DNA of 64,000 nt from Branchiostoma floridae (lineage: Eukaryota > Chordata > Leptocardii > Amphioxiformes > Branchiostomatidae): positions 24,143,710 to 24,207,709 of the forward strand of contig NC_049983.1 in NCBI RefSeq assembly GCF_000003815.2, given 5' to 3'. Position numbers and translations under genes: made by a program. Shown here one piece after another: positions 1 to 13,500 of the stretch. The notes beneath the pieces were generated by a model. It was not told where the DNA came from. It was given only the letters and a program-made list of their open reading frames with translations, and ran no database searches. The stretch's first letter is position 1. Each line of letters begins with the position of its first letter.

Positions 1-1305
1 GGCAAACTGCCGCTAGGTGCCACTAATGCCTACTCATGCGTTGATGATTATTACTTCTATAACAATACCTTTCAGACTACTAAGTCTGTATATATAACTC
101 TATAGCAGTCCGACTAGTCTCAGTATCCGGTGCTCCGGCCATATAACTGTGTCGATCATGCCCATATTTGCATAAATCATCCGTTTAGTCGTTCTAAAGT
201 GAAGTATATTTGGCCTTGACCAAGATGTGGCCATTGTGGGTCAAACGCAGGTGAATAAAACTGCCTTGCCCGGGTTTTAATAGTGTACCCTTAAGGTGAC
301 TATTCGACAATACATAGGATTGGCTATATCTGGATGTCCTTTCGCGATTTTAGTATTTAGTTTGGTTGGAAATTCGCTTCTTGATGCCTATGTCCACATA
401 ACACTACCGTTGTAAAAAAGAAGTCGGCGTCACAGAGTAGCTAAATAGATCGATAGGCGAGTTTTCGAGCTTAATTGTACAGTTTCGGCCGCAACAAGAA
501 GACTTAATCACTTAAGGATGACCCAATTAACTGCAGATCACCTAGCAACCAAGCCGCGTCAGTGACACAGCGTATACATACTTTACAGCGTATGTTTACT
601 ACTTATAGTATACTCACGTATATAGCTTTAGAAAAACCAGCGTATAACCAGGAATTAAACGCGTTATCTCTCGATCTCGGTCCGACAGATACGTTATTGG
701 TTCTTCTTTGTCCGGCAAAAACTTATGAAATGCTTGGCATGCATATGTATATTTGTAATTGAAATGTTGCTTTATATATAGGTTTATGATTTTGCTTAGT
801 CCCGCTAAAAGGTACATACACCGAGCGTGCGTACACACACACACATCCACACACACACATCCACACACACGTGCTCTCACGATCACACACACACACACTT
901 GTATGCACATGCACACACTAAGAGAGGCCCACTGTGACAGAAAGAGAGACAGATAGAAAGAGAGAGGGGGACGAGAGCGACAAACGGCAGCGAAAACTTA
1001 ACCTTCTTGGGGAAAGTAAAATACATCCTTCCTTAGCCATGAATGAATCGTCAAGTTGGCTCCATTGCCCATTTGGCAAAACGCCATAAAATATGACCCC
1101 AAATAACCCCTGACGTCACAAACCCACAGCAAGGGGTCCGGCGGATCGTGTTCGCGGGATCGCATAACGGCTTCACGCTATTCTGAGCGCACCAGCGTCG
1201 GCTGCTTCCGAACGGCAGTCGCCGGTCGCACATCGGTTTCTTACATGAAACTCTACAAGGTACCGTCTATCAAGGTGTTTTGGGACATTTTCTAGCCGAG
1301 CGAAA
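1..1305. other. 5' flank of SLC6 gene
   Basis: No gene is recognised. It holds a CA-rich microsatellite at 831-920 and a moderately CpG-rich stretch from about 1130 to 1305 that is the likely promoter and 5' UTR. I see no convincing TATA box. Confidence 0.5.
831..920. repeat. CA-rich microsatellite
   Basis: Interrupted (CA)n with ATCC interruptions, followed by AG-rich sequence. Confidence 0.95.
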
Positions 1306-1519
1306 ATGGCGGGAAAAGAGGAAAGCTACACCAGACACCCCTTGCAAGACCAAGGGGTCGACATGACAACCGTGAACGCTGACGAGAAGAGGGATGAAGC
1401 CGAGAACGAGCGACCCACATGGGGACACAAGGTGGATTTCATCCTGTCGTGTGTAGGCTTTGCCGTGGGTCTGGGAAACGTGTGGAGGTTTCCCTATCTT
1501 TGCTACAGGAACGGCGGAG
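1306..1519 (+). CDS. SLC6 exon 1 (N-terminus, TM1)
   Basis: ATG follows GCGAAA, giving a purine at -3. It encodes aa 1-71: an acidic cytosolic N-tail, then the TM1 motif with the GLGN sodium-site asparagine. Ends in phase 1 at GGCGGAG|gtaagg. The next exon completes the NGGGAF motif. Confidence 0.95.
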
Positions 1520-4500
1520 GTAAGGATTCAACGTTAAGTACACATAACGTACGTGTAACCCGATATGCTAACGTTAACTCGCGCACGTAACACTCTCAAA
1601 GGGGTGGGACGCACAAAGTATGTCAGAGCAAAGTCCAAGTTTAAAAACAGCTCCATTAAATGGCAATTACTTTTGTATGGATCCAATGCTAGCAATGCAT
1701 TATTTCCGTAAAGGCTTTAGTCTGAGAATTGCTACATCGTGAGGCAGTTGTTGCAGCTGCTACATTGGTTCTGCTACAAGCGCGGCTGTGGCAAAATATC
1801 ATGAATGTAGCAGCTATGTCAGCAACATGGTTCCTCTGACATAATACAAAGTGCTGCCCGCATAGCGGCGTTGTGTATGATATTGGGTCCAGTCACTAGC
1901 AAACACTTTTCAAAACCCCAGTCACGTTTATTACGATAAATGATCCTACCTCTTCGCCATGTGCGATTTTAAGATACACGCATTCCCTATAAAACCCCAA
2001 GGACGCCAACCGCATGCTTGAATCCTTGGTGGTACACTGCGATTTGGCTTTCTAACGAAACAGCCTTCAACTTAAAGCGTGTCTTGCTTCTACGTCTTTC
2101 AATTGACCCTGACCCTGGCCCGGCCTTCGGAAAAGTTCAACGCAGCCGTTTTCTTTCATGCTTGTTCGCGTCTGGCACTTAATCTGTTTACTTTGCACTG
2201 AAAATGAGAGAGTATAGTGTTACAAACGTTTACATAATGGACATTGTGCGACTTTCTCTTAGTAACATTATGCTGTTGGGGCGAAATATATTATGTTTAT
2301 AATACACGTAGCATATGGGCACAAAACTCGGAAGGGTGAATGGAGATAAATGTTGCTGCATATAATCGTAGAAAACTTCTTGTGTTAGATTTCAGGTAAG
2401 TCAAACATGAAAAGACCATGGATTGTAACTTACACCGCTCTAAATATTATTCACTACCAGGGGTATAATGTGAGCCTTTTGGGGATGTAACAGCACGATT
2501 TGTGCCCATATACTACATTTGTACATGTTACGGATTGGTTAATGTCCAAGGTGTATGGGGTGACAAAAGCTTTGGTCCGTTCTTACCAAGTTAGCCAGTG
2601 ACAAAAGACCTGAGGGTTACGCTTTCAGCATGAAATGTAAAGTTCTCTCCCTACCAAATATAACGCCCTATTACTGTCTATGGTAGCCACCGTTTGTGTA
2701 CTTAACCTTCTAGAAGGCAGTCCATATACCTGGCTCAGGTGTGAGGTGAGACTCCTTTGTTGACAAGTAAACAAGGTGAACAATAGGATGTTGACACACA
2801 AGCAGGTGGGAGTACTACTAGGACTGTTCCATTGTGGACAATTGGGAGGGGTGAACATAAGTGATGTCAACTAAATGTATCCAATATGTAGGGCTTACAA
2901 ATTTGATAACTTAGTAACCTTTGATGACCTTTTATTCATTGCTACATCATGCATATATGGACCACCTTTGTAAGGACCACCTATAATATAGTATCAAAGT
3001 TCAAAAGCTGTCACAGTGCTGATGTAACCATTAACCTTGGAATGACCTTGGGGTCAGACCTTGAAGTGGCCTGCAGGTCTTGTTGAGTGGTGACCATTGA
3101 CTATAAAAAGATGTATAAAACCTAATAATATGATATATTATACTGTAATTGATATAATATGATATATTATACTGTAATTGATATAATATGATATATTATA
3201 CTGTAATTGATATAATATGATATAAAATCTATACTGTAACATTATCTGATATAGAACTGGGGTGGGTTGATATACAATCTGTAGAGCAGTTAATGCTATA
3301 TTCACTATCTGGGACACCTTTTAAACCAAGGAGCATTGACAGTATGTTCTATGTATAATTGGTCTTTATGGATAGTTTGTGTTGAGACTTGCCCTTAAGT
3401 CATCTGTCATCTCTAGTTTGTTGTAACTGTGTTTATTACTAGTATACTGCAATATAGTAAAGGCACTCGTTGGTCTTCAGGACCATGAGTAGTACTAACG
3501 CAAGTTCACCTTTATCCGGGTGGTAACCTATATCCGTTGTTTGGAAAAATAGTGTATTTAGGCACATCAATTCGACGGGTGGTAGTTTTAAACTGCAATG
3601 TACTGAAAATATTGAAATTTTAAACCAACGTCTGTCAACGCGTATGTGATATCCCCAAATACCCTGTTTTTAAAAGCAATGGATATAGGTTACCCAACGG
3701 ATAAAGGTGAACTAGCGTTACATATAAAACAACACTTTTGGCAGAATTTGCAAGGATGATGTCTGTGATTTTGAAGTATAACTTGTCATCAAATTTGCTT
3801 TGTGGTTATCCTAATGAAGAAATCTATATAAAATGAATTGATTTTGGCCCTCTAGCAACTCTCCTTTGTATTGCAGCAAAACTTTCTTGGCTGGAAATCA
3901 CCATTATTGTTTGTTCTAAAAAGGGAATGCTTATCAATGCCACCAGTCTGTTTCTGATCCTCTATTCTACAGGGAGTATATTATTAGTGTCCCAGTACTG
4001 AGACACTCAATACTTGGGGCATGTCATCAATGTGTTGGAAATGGTCCCATCTGACCCAGTGGTACTCAGCTGTCTGTTGGGCTGGGTGGGAATTCTGGAT
4101 ATCTACATAGACATGTAGGCTGTACCAAATTATTTCATTGTTCTGAGACATGTTATTAGAAGAATGGGAACAGGTTAGGTCTGGGAAAACTAGCATTTGT
4201 TCACTACCTAATTAAACTGTGTGACTTCATTTCAGCTGTCTGTATGACTGTCCAGGAGTTTTATACATCCACATATAGGCAGTGCTGAGTTATTTTTTGT
4301 TCTCCGAGTTTTAGATGTTACACTGTATAAGCAAGATGGGGACTGGCTGGGTCCACATAAAATGGCATCTTTCTACATTCACTGCCAAAAATTGTGCGTA
4401 CCATGGTTTCAGCTGTCTGCAGGTTTGTGCAGAAATTTTGACTATGCCCTGGTATTTATAGCTTGGAAAGTGAGTTTACAATATTATGCTAGCATTATCG

Positions 4501-7500
4501 GTATCAAGTTGGATATAGATAACACAAGGCAGGACTCGGATATAGTTAGCTGGTAATTTTGGTGTAATACTCTGGTATTTTTGCTATCATGCCCACACAT
4601 GCCATGTGTTGTGATGTCCTCATGGTGACAAGTGCAAGAGTCAAATTTCGTCTCTGGGGACATTTATGTACCCTCTGGCCTCTCAAATTACAGTTGAGAA
4701 GTATTACCTTGTTTATTGCTAACTTAAATTAATATTAGTTCACTTGATATGGTAAATAACTGGCCAATATATAAAAGGAGAGAACAGAAAATGGCGGAAA
4801 GACTACATGAAACACAATAAATATCCTTACAGTATACTGTAAATGCAGAAATGTTCGCGGTGGATTAATGTTCGCGGTTTTCATGGTGACCACTTTACCG
4901 CGAACTTAAAACCACCGCGAACATTTTTCTATTACGTTATTAGACTGCAGTCGATGGTGTTACCGCGAACTTAAATCCACTGCGAAAAGCCCCTTTTTCC
5001 TGCTACCCCGAAATTAAATCCCTGCAAACTTAAAATGCATTTACAGTAATTTGTCCAAGAAATATTGTGAAAATCAAAATCTGCCCATGAAGACCACTCA
5101 AGTCTATACGAACAGGTGGTCACAATACACCTGTCGTGTCAATGGGGAGAGCCACATTAGTCAGGTGGGACTTATGTAGATGTAGAGGTGGTAATAATAT
5201 ACAGGTTTGACTGTACATTGTACTTTTAAAAGATCCCATTACTTAACTTTCTTAATATCATTGAAAACCACATCTAAACACAATAAAATGCATCATGGGT
5301 AAACATTTTTATATTGTACAATGCAGATCTGTTAAAAATCTGAACACTTTCAACATGATCTTCAAATGCAGTGCCCATGTTTGTTTGCATCCATTAAAAG
5401 TCTGACTGACAAGGTCATTGTTTGGAGTTGTTGACAACTTTCTCTGGAGCTGAGTAGAATAAGAATGTCAGGGCCGTTACCTGATATCTTGTTTTGGAGA
5501 GTCGGAAAGAACAACTTGGCATTGTTTAAAAAGGTAACATCTTTAGTGAGTTTGCAAAGTCTGCGTGACACTAGACAGAAAATGAACCTTTCGAACTCTT
5601 GACATTTACTGTAGAAATGCAGATTGTTTTTCAACTTTCAGCATGCTGAGGCGTGGGCTTGTGTGACATTTGATATTGTAGAGGTCCAGCAGGGCTCGAA
5701 ATACCACCTGTATATGCAGGTTAGTGCAGGTACAATTGGAGCTGTGCAGGTATTTCTGGTGTCTACCTGCACCTAACCTGCACTATGTGCATGTGCTGGG
5801 TTTTAGACATAAATGTCCTATGATGTTACATGTATGTGAATCGTTATTAGCTGCATTGACTGTTAACACCTAGTATTAGGTATGAAAAAAAAAAAAGCAA
5901 TGGTTCCTCAACAATTCCAGTATGATCCATACTTCCTAAATTCAGAGTGGAGCAGGTAATATTTGTCTGGTGCATGCAGGTAATTTTCAATGTTACCTGC
6001 ACCAGTGCAGGTAATACTATGCAGAAAAAAGTATTTCGAGCCTTGGTAGCATGACAGGATTTGAATCCAGGACCTCTACAATATTACCTTTTGAACTCTT
6101 GACATTTACTGTAGAAATGCAGATTGTTTTTAACTTTCAGCATGCTGGGGCGTGGGCTTGTGTGACATTTGATATATCTTTATTGAGACACGACAAAAGT
6201 ACAGCGACTACATGTATAACAGCTACTTACAGTACAACTTAACACACATATATGGATGAATAGGTATGAATGAATCAACATATAGGGTCTAGCTTGTCAT
6301 TACACCATTGATTCTATGGTATAAACATTTGTGGATATATTTGCCTACTTGTACACAGTGTGGATTATCGCCTCCCAGAATATAGTTGAGTTTATCTATC
6401 GAACAGAGAGTAGCAAATTCATTAGAGCAAGCAGAAAGTAATGTGAACAGCTCTGTGCGTTTGTAATATTGTAGAGGTCAAGCTACCAATTTTGTACCCA
6501 TGGGAATAGCATTCAACACAACATATGTCACTTCACTCAGTTGAACATGAGTACCAAGCTTGGGGTTAAGGAACATCCCTCAGATAGAGCATTGATGGAG
6601 ATCTCAAATTTTGATAAGAGCCACATCTAGAGCATGTTAAAGAACCCACCACACTTATCGAAAAGAGGAGGGGTCCTTCCCAGTTTGAGTGGATCAATTA
6701 AATCTGTCCGGATATGTAGCTTGTATGGTTTACTTACAAACCCAGAGTGTTACACCATAAGTTATCACAAGGCAGTTTACCAGGCATGCGGTACAAGCAA
6801 ACAAAAATATTGGCACTGACAGAGTAAGGTCCTGAGTTCAAATTCTGATATGCAATTATATCAACTAATGTTATCTCACTTCACTCAGGTGAAAATGAGT
6901 ACCAAAGGGTCACTAATAGGAGCATCCCTCCAATTGGACGTTTATTGAGGTCCCAAATTTTGAAGAGAGACACATCTCAAGCACGTTAAGAACCCACCAC
7001 ACTAGTCTTGTATTATAGAGTTAAAGGGTCCTTCCTGGTTCGAGAGTATCAATTAAATCTGTCGGGATATGCAACTTGACAATGTATGCAGGGATAAACA
7101 AGTCCACTAGCCCTATTGTCCAGGGCAAGTGAAAGTGCTGTTCGGGCAAGTGCATGTCCTACCCCACTTGTCCGATTGGGCAAGTAAGATTTTCCATTGA
7201 TTTTAGTGCAATTTTGATATACTTGTTACTTTTTACAGTCATGACATCAAGCAATTGTCTACACTCAGTCAGAGAATTCCAATGCTGGAAGTGAAAATGC
7301 ATATACTAGTAACAGTGACATTTGAATTTTGGGCAAGTGGATTTTAGAAAACTTGTTCAACCCTGGTATGGTTTACTACAAACCCAGAGTGTTACACCAT
7401 AAGTTATCATAAGGCATTTTACCAGGTATGCAGTGCAAGCAAACAAAGATATTGGCACTGACTATATTAGAGTGAGTCAGCAGGGAGTCTCAGGGTTAAG

Positions 7501-10500
7501 ATCACACTGGGTCATCGACCTCTGGTGGTAATGAACCCCACCTGGCTGGCACACTTCCAAATATGGGGAGCCTTCTCAGAAGAAAACAGATCACTGTGAA
7601 TGTCAAGTTCAGCGCCCTTCTTAGTTCATGACAGCTGGTGATGAAGGCCTTGCCAGTTTAATTTGTAGGTTCTGCAGTTTTGAAAAAGATAATGCTAAGC
7701 AGGTGCTGAAAGATGATAATAGATTAGAGTCTGACAGAAAATTCTGGGTTATCAAGTCAGGAACAGGTCCGGGCTTCAAACTGCAATATTTTCAAAACAA
7801 AAATACGGCTATTTTCAAAACATTGCAATGTCCGTCAACGTCAACCCAAAGTACTGTTTTTAAAAACAATGGATTATTATACATGTACAAGTAGGTTAAC
7901 CCGTGGATAAATGTGAACTAGCATTGAATTTTAATCTTAATCTCCTACAGTAGCATGAAAAGCTGGCAAAGGAGTTTAGGAGTGCCAGCTGGCCTACTGT
8001 CCGTAGCCAGTGCACACTGCGTCTTCTAGGCCGGCTAAACTTCTTCGCCAGCTTTTGATACTATCTTATGGTACCAGGAAACAAAATACTACAAAAAACT
8101 GTACAATGGACTTCCCCCGATCTCTAGATCTATTCAGAAAAGAAGACTGGCCCTTGCTGGCCATGTAGCATGCCATGAGGAGATGGCCTCCAAAGTTGTC
8201 TTCTGGCAACCCGAGGAGAAAAGAAGAAGGGGACGACCGAACCTGACACTTAAGAATGTACTGGAGAGTGAGGTTGGAGTGAAGGACCGCAACCTGCTAG
8301 CCGCCATGCTAGACAGAGATGCATGGTCTGATATTATTAGTGGCACCTCTTATGAATATGAGGATGAACTGAACTGAACTGAACTATGGTACCATTGGAT
8401 CTGCTTGGATATTAGCATTATCTTGGGGGGGGGGGGTAGGTGGGCGCTGGTTCGCGATTTTGAACGGTTCTCTTATGCTGGATTTCATTTATTTATGTAC
8501 TGTTATGTTCTATTCATATGATTATTGCTGTGATGAGTCTTGTAATTAATGACTTTGAGTTGTTTTTATGTTGGGCTAATCGCATTTAAGTTACTATCCT
8601 AATTTTTGATTAGTCACGTTTTATGTTATACGATTATTGTTATGTTTATGTTTATGTTCATTATGTTGATTTGGGCTCCCTTGGAAATCAGTTTTATCAA
8701 AACTGTAGGGACTACCCTGAAAGATTAATAAATAAATAAAAAATGCTGGTAAAGGGAGTTTACCAAGGAAGGGAGTTTGTCGTGGAAACCAGCCCGGCTG
8801 GAAGACTGCAGCAGACGCTTCTGGTACAATGTAGGGTCATGACCTTTCCTGTCTGCATCAGCTAAACCACCTGTCGACCCTCCATTTCTCACCTGGACAG
8901 GTGCAAAGAACAGGTAGCACAGCGAACGTGCCTTAAGCAGGGGAGGGGCCATTTCCTTTGTTTACAACCTAGATAACGCGAAATGTGTGCTTTGCGGGTG
9001 GTGTGTACTGTCACGGAAGAAATACTCTGCAAACAACATGCCGGGTTTACACTGTCAGACTTTACAGTGTAAACAAAGCAGTCTGTTCACTTACGAGTCA
9101 TTTCACTTTTGTCACTGATTTCATTTGCACTGCATTTTACACTGTACTATAAGTACAGTTGCCAAATCAGCTGATTGTTGCCTTTGTTCACAAACTTTAA
9201 ACAACCTTTGGTTACAAAATATTTTTTGTGATTGCATCAATCTACATAAACCAAGACTGCACCATGCAACTTTCACCACATCGTACCTAGTAACACATGT
9301 TTGTACTTGGTACAACTTGTTGCTTTTGCCATACTTTGTTACTAAGACAATGGTTCGAGTAAATTTCAGAGAATAAAGTTCATGTATGTTGCAACGCAAC
9401 TTTAATGCCAACCGCTAGCAGCACAATTTTAGTCAGCCTTAGTTCTAGGAAATTTACAGATATTTGAACACATCTATCCTTAAAGCTTGGTTGATAACTT
9501 TGAAGGCATGACTATTTCTTGTTCTTGTCTGAACTGGCATTAGATACTCAGTAGTCGGGACAGCTACCAGTAAGACCTGGCGAACCTCTGTCTCATATCA
9601 GCCATACGGTGATTAATATCATTCACCCAGAGGGAGACCTGGTGCATCCCCAGGGCCATCTTGTATTCAGCTATTCGAAAGGGTATGTCACCCCGTAAGG
9701 GGCGGTATAACCCCGTCCTGTGTAATCACGTCGACCGATGAAATGAGACCAGTTTATTACTACATCTATTAGACTAAGTCAAAGTACGTTGCACCTACTT
9801 GCTGATTGTGCAGTAAAGTTGATGTGCCTGTCTGTTGATGTGTCTGTCTCATCCCAGGAGCGTTCCTGATCCCGTACTTCATCTGCCTGGTGGCAGGGGG
9901 CGTTCCTGTCTTCTTCCTGGAGATCTTCCTGGGCCAGTTCATGAGCCAGGGCGGCATCGGCTGCTGGAAGATATGCCCCATATTCCAAGGTGAGGCCACT
10001 TCAATTTACAGTGTAATTTGTTGGCTCAACATTTTTACATAAATTTTAGGGCATTAGGAGCCACCAAATCAGCGGTCTGGGACCAAAGCTTGCATTTGAC
10101 TCTGTTCACCGCCTCAAACTGTGCACCAAGGTACCGACTTTGCCTTCGGACTGCATTTCATACTATACATTGTATGCAGCATTATTTTTTTTACATCAGC
10201 TGACAACCAAGAAATCAATTTGTTGTGGCCTAAGGTTTATAAGTTAAAGAAAATCATATTTTCTATGACTTCATAGCATACGAATCAGAAAAAAATTCTT
10301 TTCTTTTTGACATTAGTTCATTTATGGTGGCCTTGCGTTTTCAATCTGAGATTTCGAAATTCCAAGGTAAAGTAACTACCCTGTACAAACCTGTGCCTTT
10401 CCGTTGATAAAATGAACTCCTTTTCCCATTTTAACGTTGGCTGTTTTTCAGGCATCGGGTTTGCGACCACCGTGATCTGCTTCCTCCTAAACATCTACTA

Positions 10501-13500
10501 CATCATCATCCTGAACTGGGCGGCGTACTTCTTCGGCCGCTCCTTCACTTCTCTGCTGCCCTGGTCACACTGTGAGAACCCATGGAACACGGAATAGTAA
10601 GAAAAACTTAAATTACAAAACTTTTAAACATAGCCCATGGAACAATGGAATAGTATAAGACAGACATTTTCTTTTACTCCTAATGAATCATATGTAGACA
10701 AATATTAAATCCTCACACTCTGAGAATATTATCCATGTAACACAGACAGCAAACATTACATATCATATTCATACATTTATCTCATAAACAATTTGCTTGT
10801 GGAACACAGAATAAAAGAAGAATTACTTTTAACTCTTAACCTCTTACACTGTACACTGAATTAACCATTTGTCACCAAATTCTCTATTGTTCATAGAGTT
10901 AAGGGGCAGCGATAATAATCAATCCATGTAACACAAAACAGTAAACTCAATAAACCCAGAATAAATAGTGGACACAAAGAGGTACCTACTTTCATATGCT
11001 TGGGTTAATAAGGATATGTTCCCATCTCCAGTTGTACCACCAACTTCACCAAGCCAGATGCCGGCGCTGCGAACATGACCAATGCCACCATGGACGGCAA
11101 CATGACAGCCTTCAACACCACCAACACAACCTTACAGATCTCTCCAGTGGTCGAGTTCTGGGAGTGAGTTTTCAAACACTGATTGTTTAATGCACTGTGT
11201 CATACCAGGGCTGCGATGTAATTTGATACAGGTGTTCAGAACTGGGTGATAACTTGGGTTATCACACAGTTTTTTATAGAATCATCCGAATGCACTTCAA
11301 GTGTGCCATTGTCGTTAATTCAAATACCGGATTTAGACATTGGAATTGCTGTTGTTACATGTTTTTTGTTTCAGGACACCAGATTTTCTCAAATTCTAGA
11401 GTATTTTGCATGGAAAAGTGTAATTATGGAGGAATCAATGTACTACTGAATAATTGATCTGCCAATCAGAAAGAGGTACCTTACCTGAGTCAAATTCAAA
11501 TGGATTTGAGAATTGGGGATCCAAAAGTTAATTTTTGTTGCCTGAACTTCCTTAAAGTTTAAAGAACCAAATTACATTGCCTGCTTCTGAAGTAAGTGCT
11601 ATGTTTTTTTCAGAAACAATGTAGTGAAGATGCCTTGTCCAAGACCTTTCAGTGTGTTCTAGAAGTTTAATATCCTGCCCCTTTAAACAGTTAATGTTTT
11701 GTAGCCAGTCCCTTTGAAGAATCAGAACCTGTTACCTGTTTCTTTCATCTTCTCCTTACAGTCTATCCCCATAACCAATACAAATTTGCCGCTATAAACG
11801 GCTACCTTAGCAGGCTTAAGGTTAAGTAGTGTTCCTTTTGCTCCTGCAGGAACAAAGTATTGAACATGTCTGAGGGAGTGGGAGACCTCGGGGAGGTGCA
11901 GTGGGAGCTGGCCGTGTGTCTGCTGTGTGTCTGGATCGTGGTCTACTTCTGCGTCTTCAAGGGGGTCAAGTCCACGGGCAAGGTAGGGTCACGGTCTGCT
12001 TCTTGAAAGGGGCGATCACTAACATTACTAAGAGAAGGGTTAAGCTTGCCAATGGGTCATGGTCAAGTCCACGGACAAGGTAGAGTCACGGTCTGCCTCA
12101 ACGTCTTAAAGGGGTAAAGTCCATGGGCAAGGTGGGTACAAGGTCTGCCTTGGCGTCTTTAAGGCTTAGGGGGTCATGTCCACAGGCAAGGAAGGTATAA
12201 GGTCTGCCTCAGAATCTTAAAGGGTCCATGTAAGAGAATGGTTAGTGTCACTGCTTGTGGACCTAAAGGTTCAGAGTTCACATCCCAGCTGTCTCACATG
12301 TCCCTTGCTTTTGTATAGAGGTGTACATGTATTCTTTGGACAGATTTTATTATCTCTCTCAGTCTCTGAAGGAGATGTAATTCTAGTTTAATTCTAATAT
12401 TGTATAATTACTTTGGCCACTGTAACTCAAGCCCTTCTAGATGCATCATGATGACATTTGGTACTACTATGTGGTTCTTTGGGGAAGAAAAGGTCAAGGG
12501 CAATTTGGCAGGTACTCTTTGTACTGCAGCGCAAATTTCTTTTTTTGTTTATTTGTACGTGCCAAGAAGGTGCACTCTCTGACTCTCATTGATATGTGTG
12601 ATGGATTCTTACTGTTGAGCTTTCCTAAAAGATGCATGTAAAATCATTAGGCTGCAATTGTGTCTGCAGACTGTGATGGCCACTTAAGGCCTTCCAGCCT
12701 TTTTTCTCATACAAAACTTTGTGGATTCTGTGTTCTGTGTTCTTGGGGTCATTGTCCTGCTGGAATGTTCAATGATATCTATCATGCTTTAAGTTTAACT
12801 GTACATACATATGACTGAAAGTCTATTGTTCCCTCCTTATGTTCCCTTTCCCAGGTAGTGTACTTCACCGCTACCTTCCCCTACGTGATGCTGACTGTCC
12901 TGCTGATCCGGGGCGTCACGCTAGAGGGCGCTGGTGACGGGCTCTTCTTCTACCTGAACCCAGACTGGGAGAGGCTGAAGGACCACAAGGTGGGTAACTC
13001 ACCTGTAGTTTCACCTGTCCCTTCACCTATCAACACACCTGTCTTTACACTGAGACAACCCAAACAGTTTAGAGCAGTGGGTAGTCCAGAAATGGTACTT
13101 TTAGTACCATGGACAGAGCCATTTGGTGGGCTAAGTATTGGAAGGAGGAGTAAATGGAAAGCTTTTCTTGGGCAATGGATAGAACCACTTTGATTGATAG
13201 CAAGATGGACAGAGCCATTGCACAATTAAGAGGGGTGGATATGCTAGAACAAGTGCTATAAGCACCATGGGCAGTACCATTGTACACTTTAGGGGGTGAG
13301 TAGGCCATTAGAAGTACTTTCAGCACCATGGACAGAACCATTGTACAGTTAAGAGGGGTGGTGGCTAGGCTAGAACAGGTACTATTAGCACCATGGACAG
13401 TACCATGGAAAGCCTTTCTAGGACAACAGATAGAACCCCTTTGGTTGATAGGAACATGGGCAGAGCCATTTTACAGTTAAGGGGTAGTGGCTAGGCTGGA

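Larger units (their letters stand above)
1520..9857 (+). other. SLC6 intron 1 (8.3 kb)
   Basis: No exon is recognised. The intron is a mosaic of the mobile elements and repeats listed separately between 3125 and 8430; 1520-3120 and 8430-9850 show nothing I can name. Confidence 0.7.

Noticed and set aside
831-920. CRISPR-like or regulatory array
   Set aside because: Plain CA microsatellite in a eukaryotic genome.
6053-6080. tRNA gene or SINE head from the GGATTTGAATCC motif
   Set aside because: There is a B-box-like match but no A box at the right distance and no cloverleaf that I can fold.
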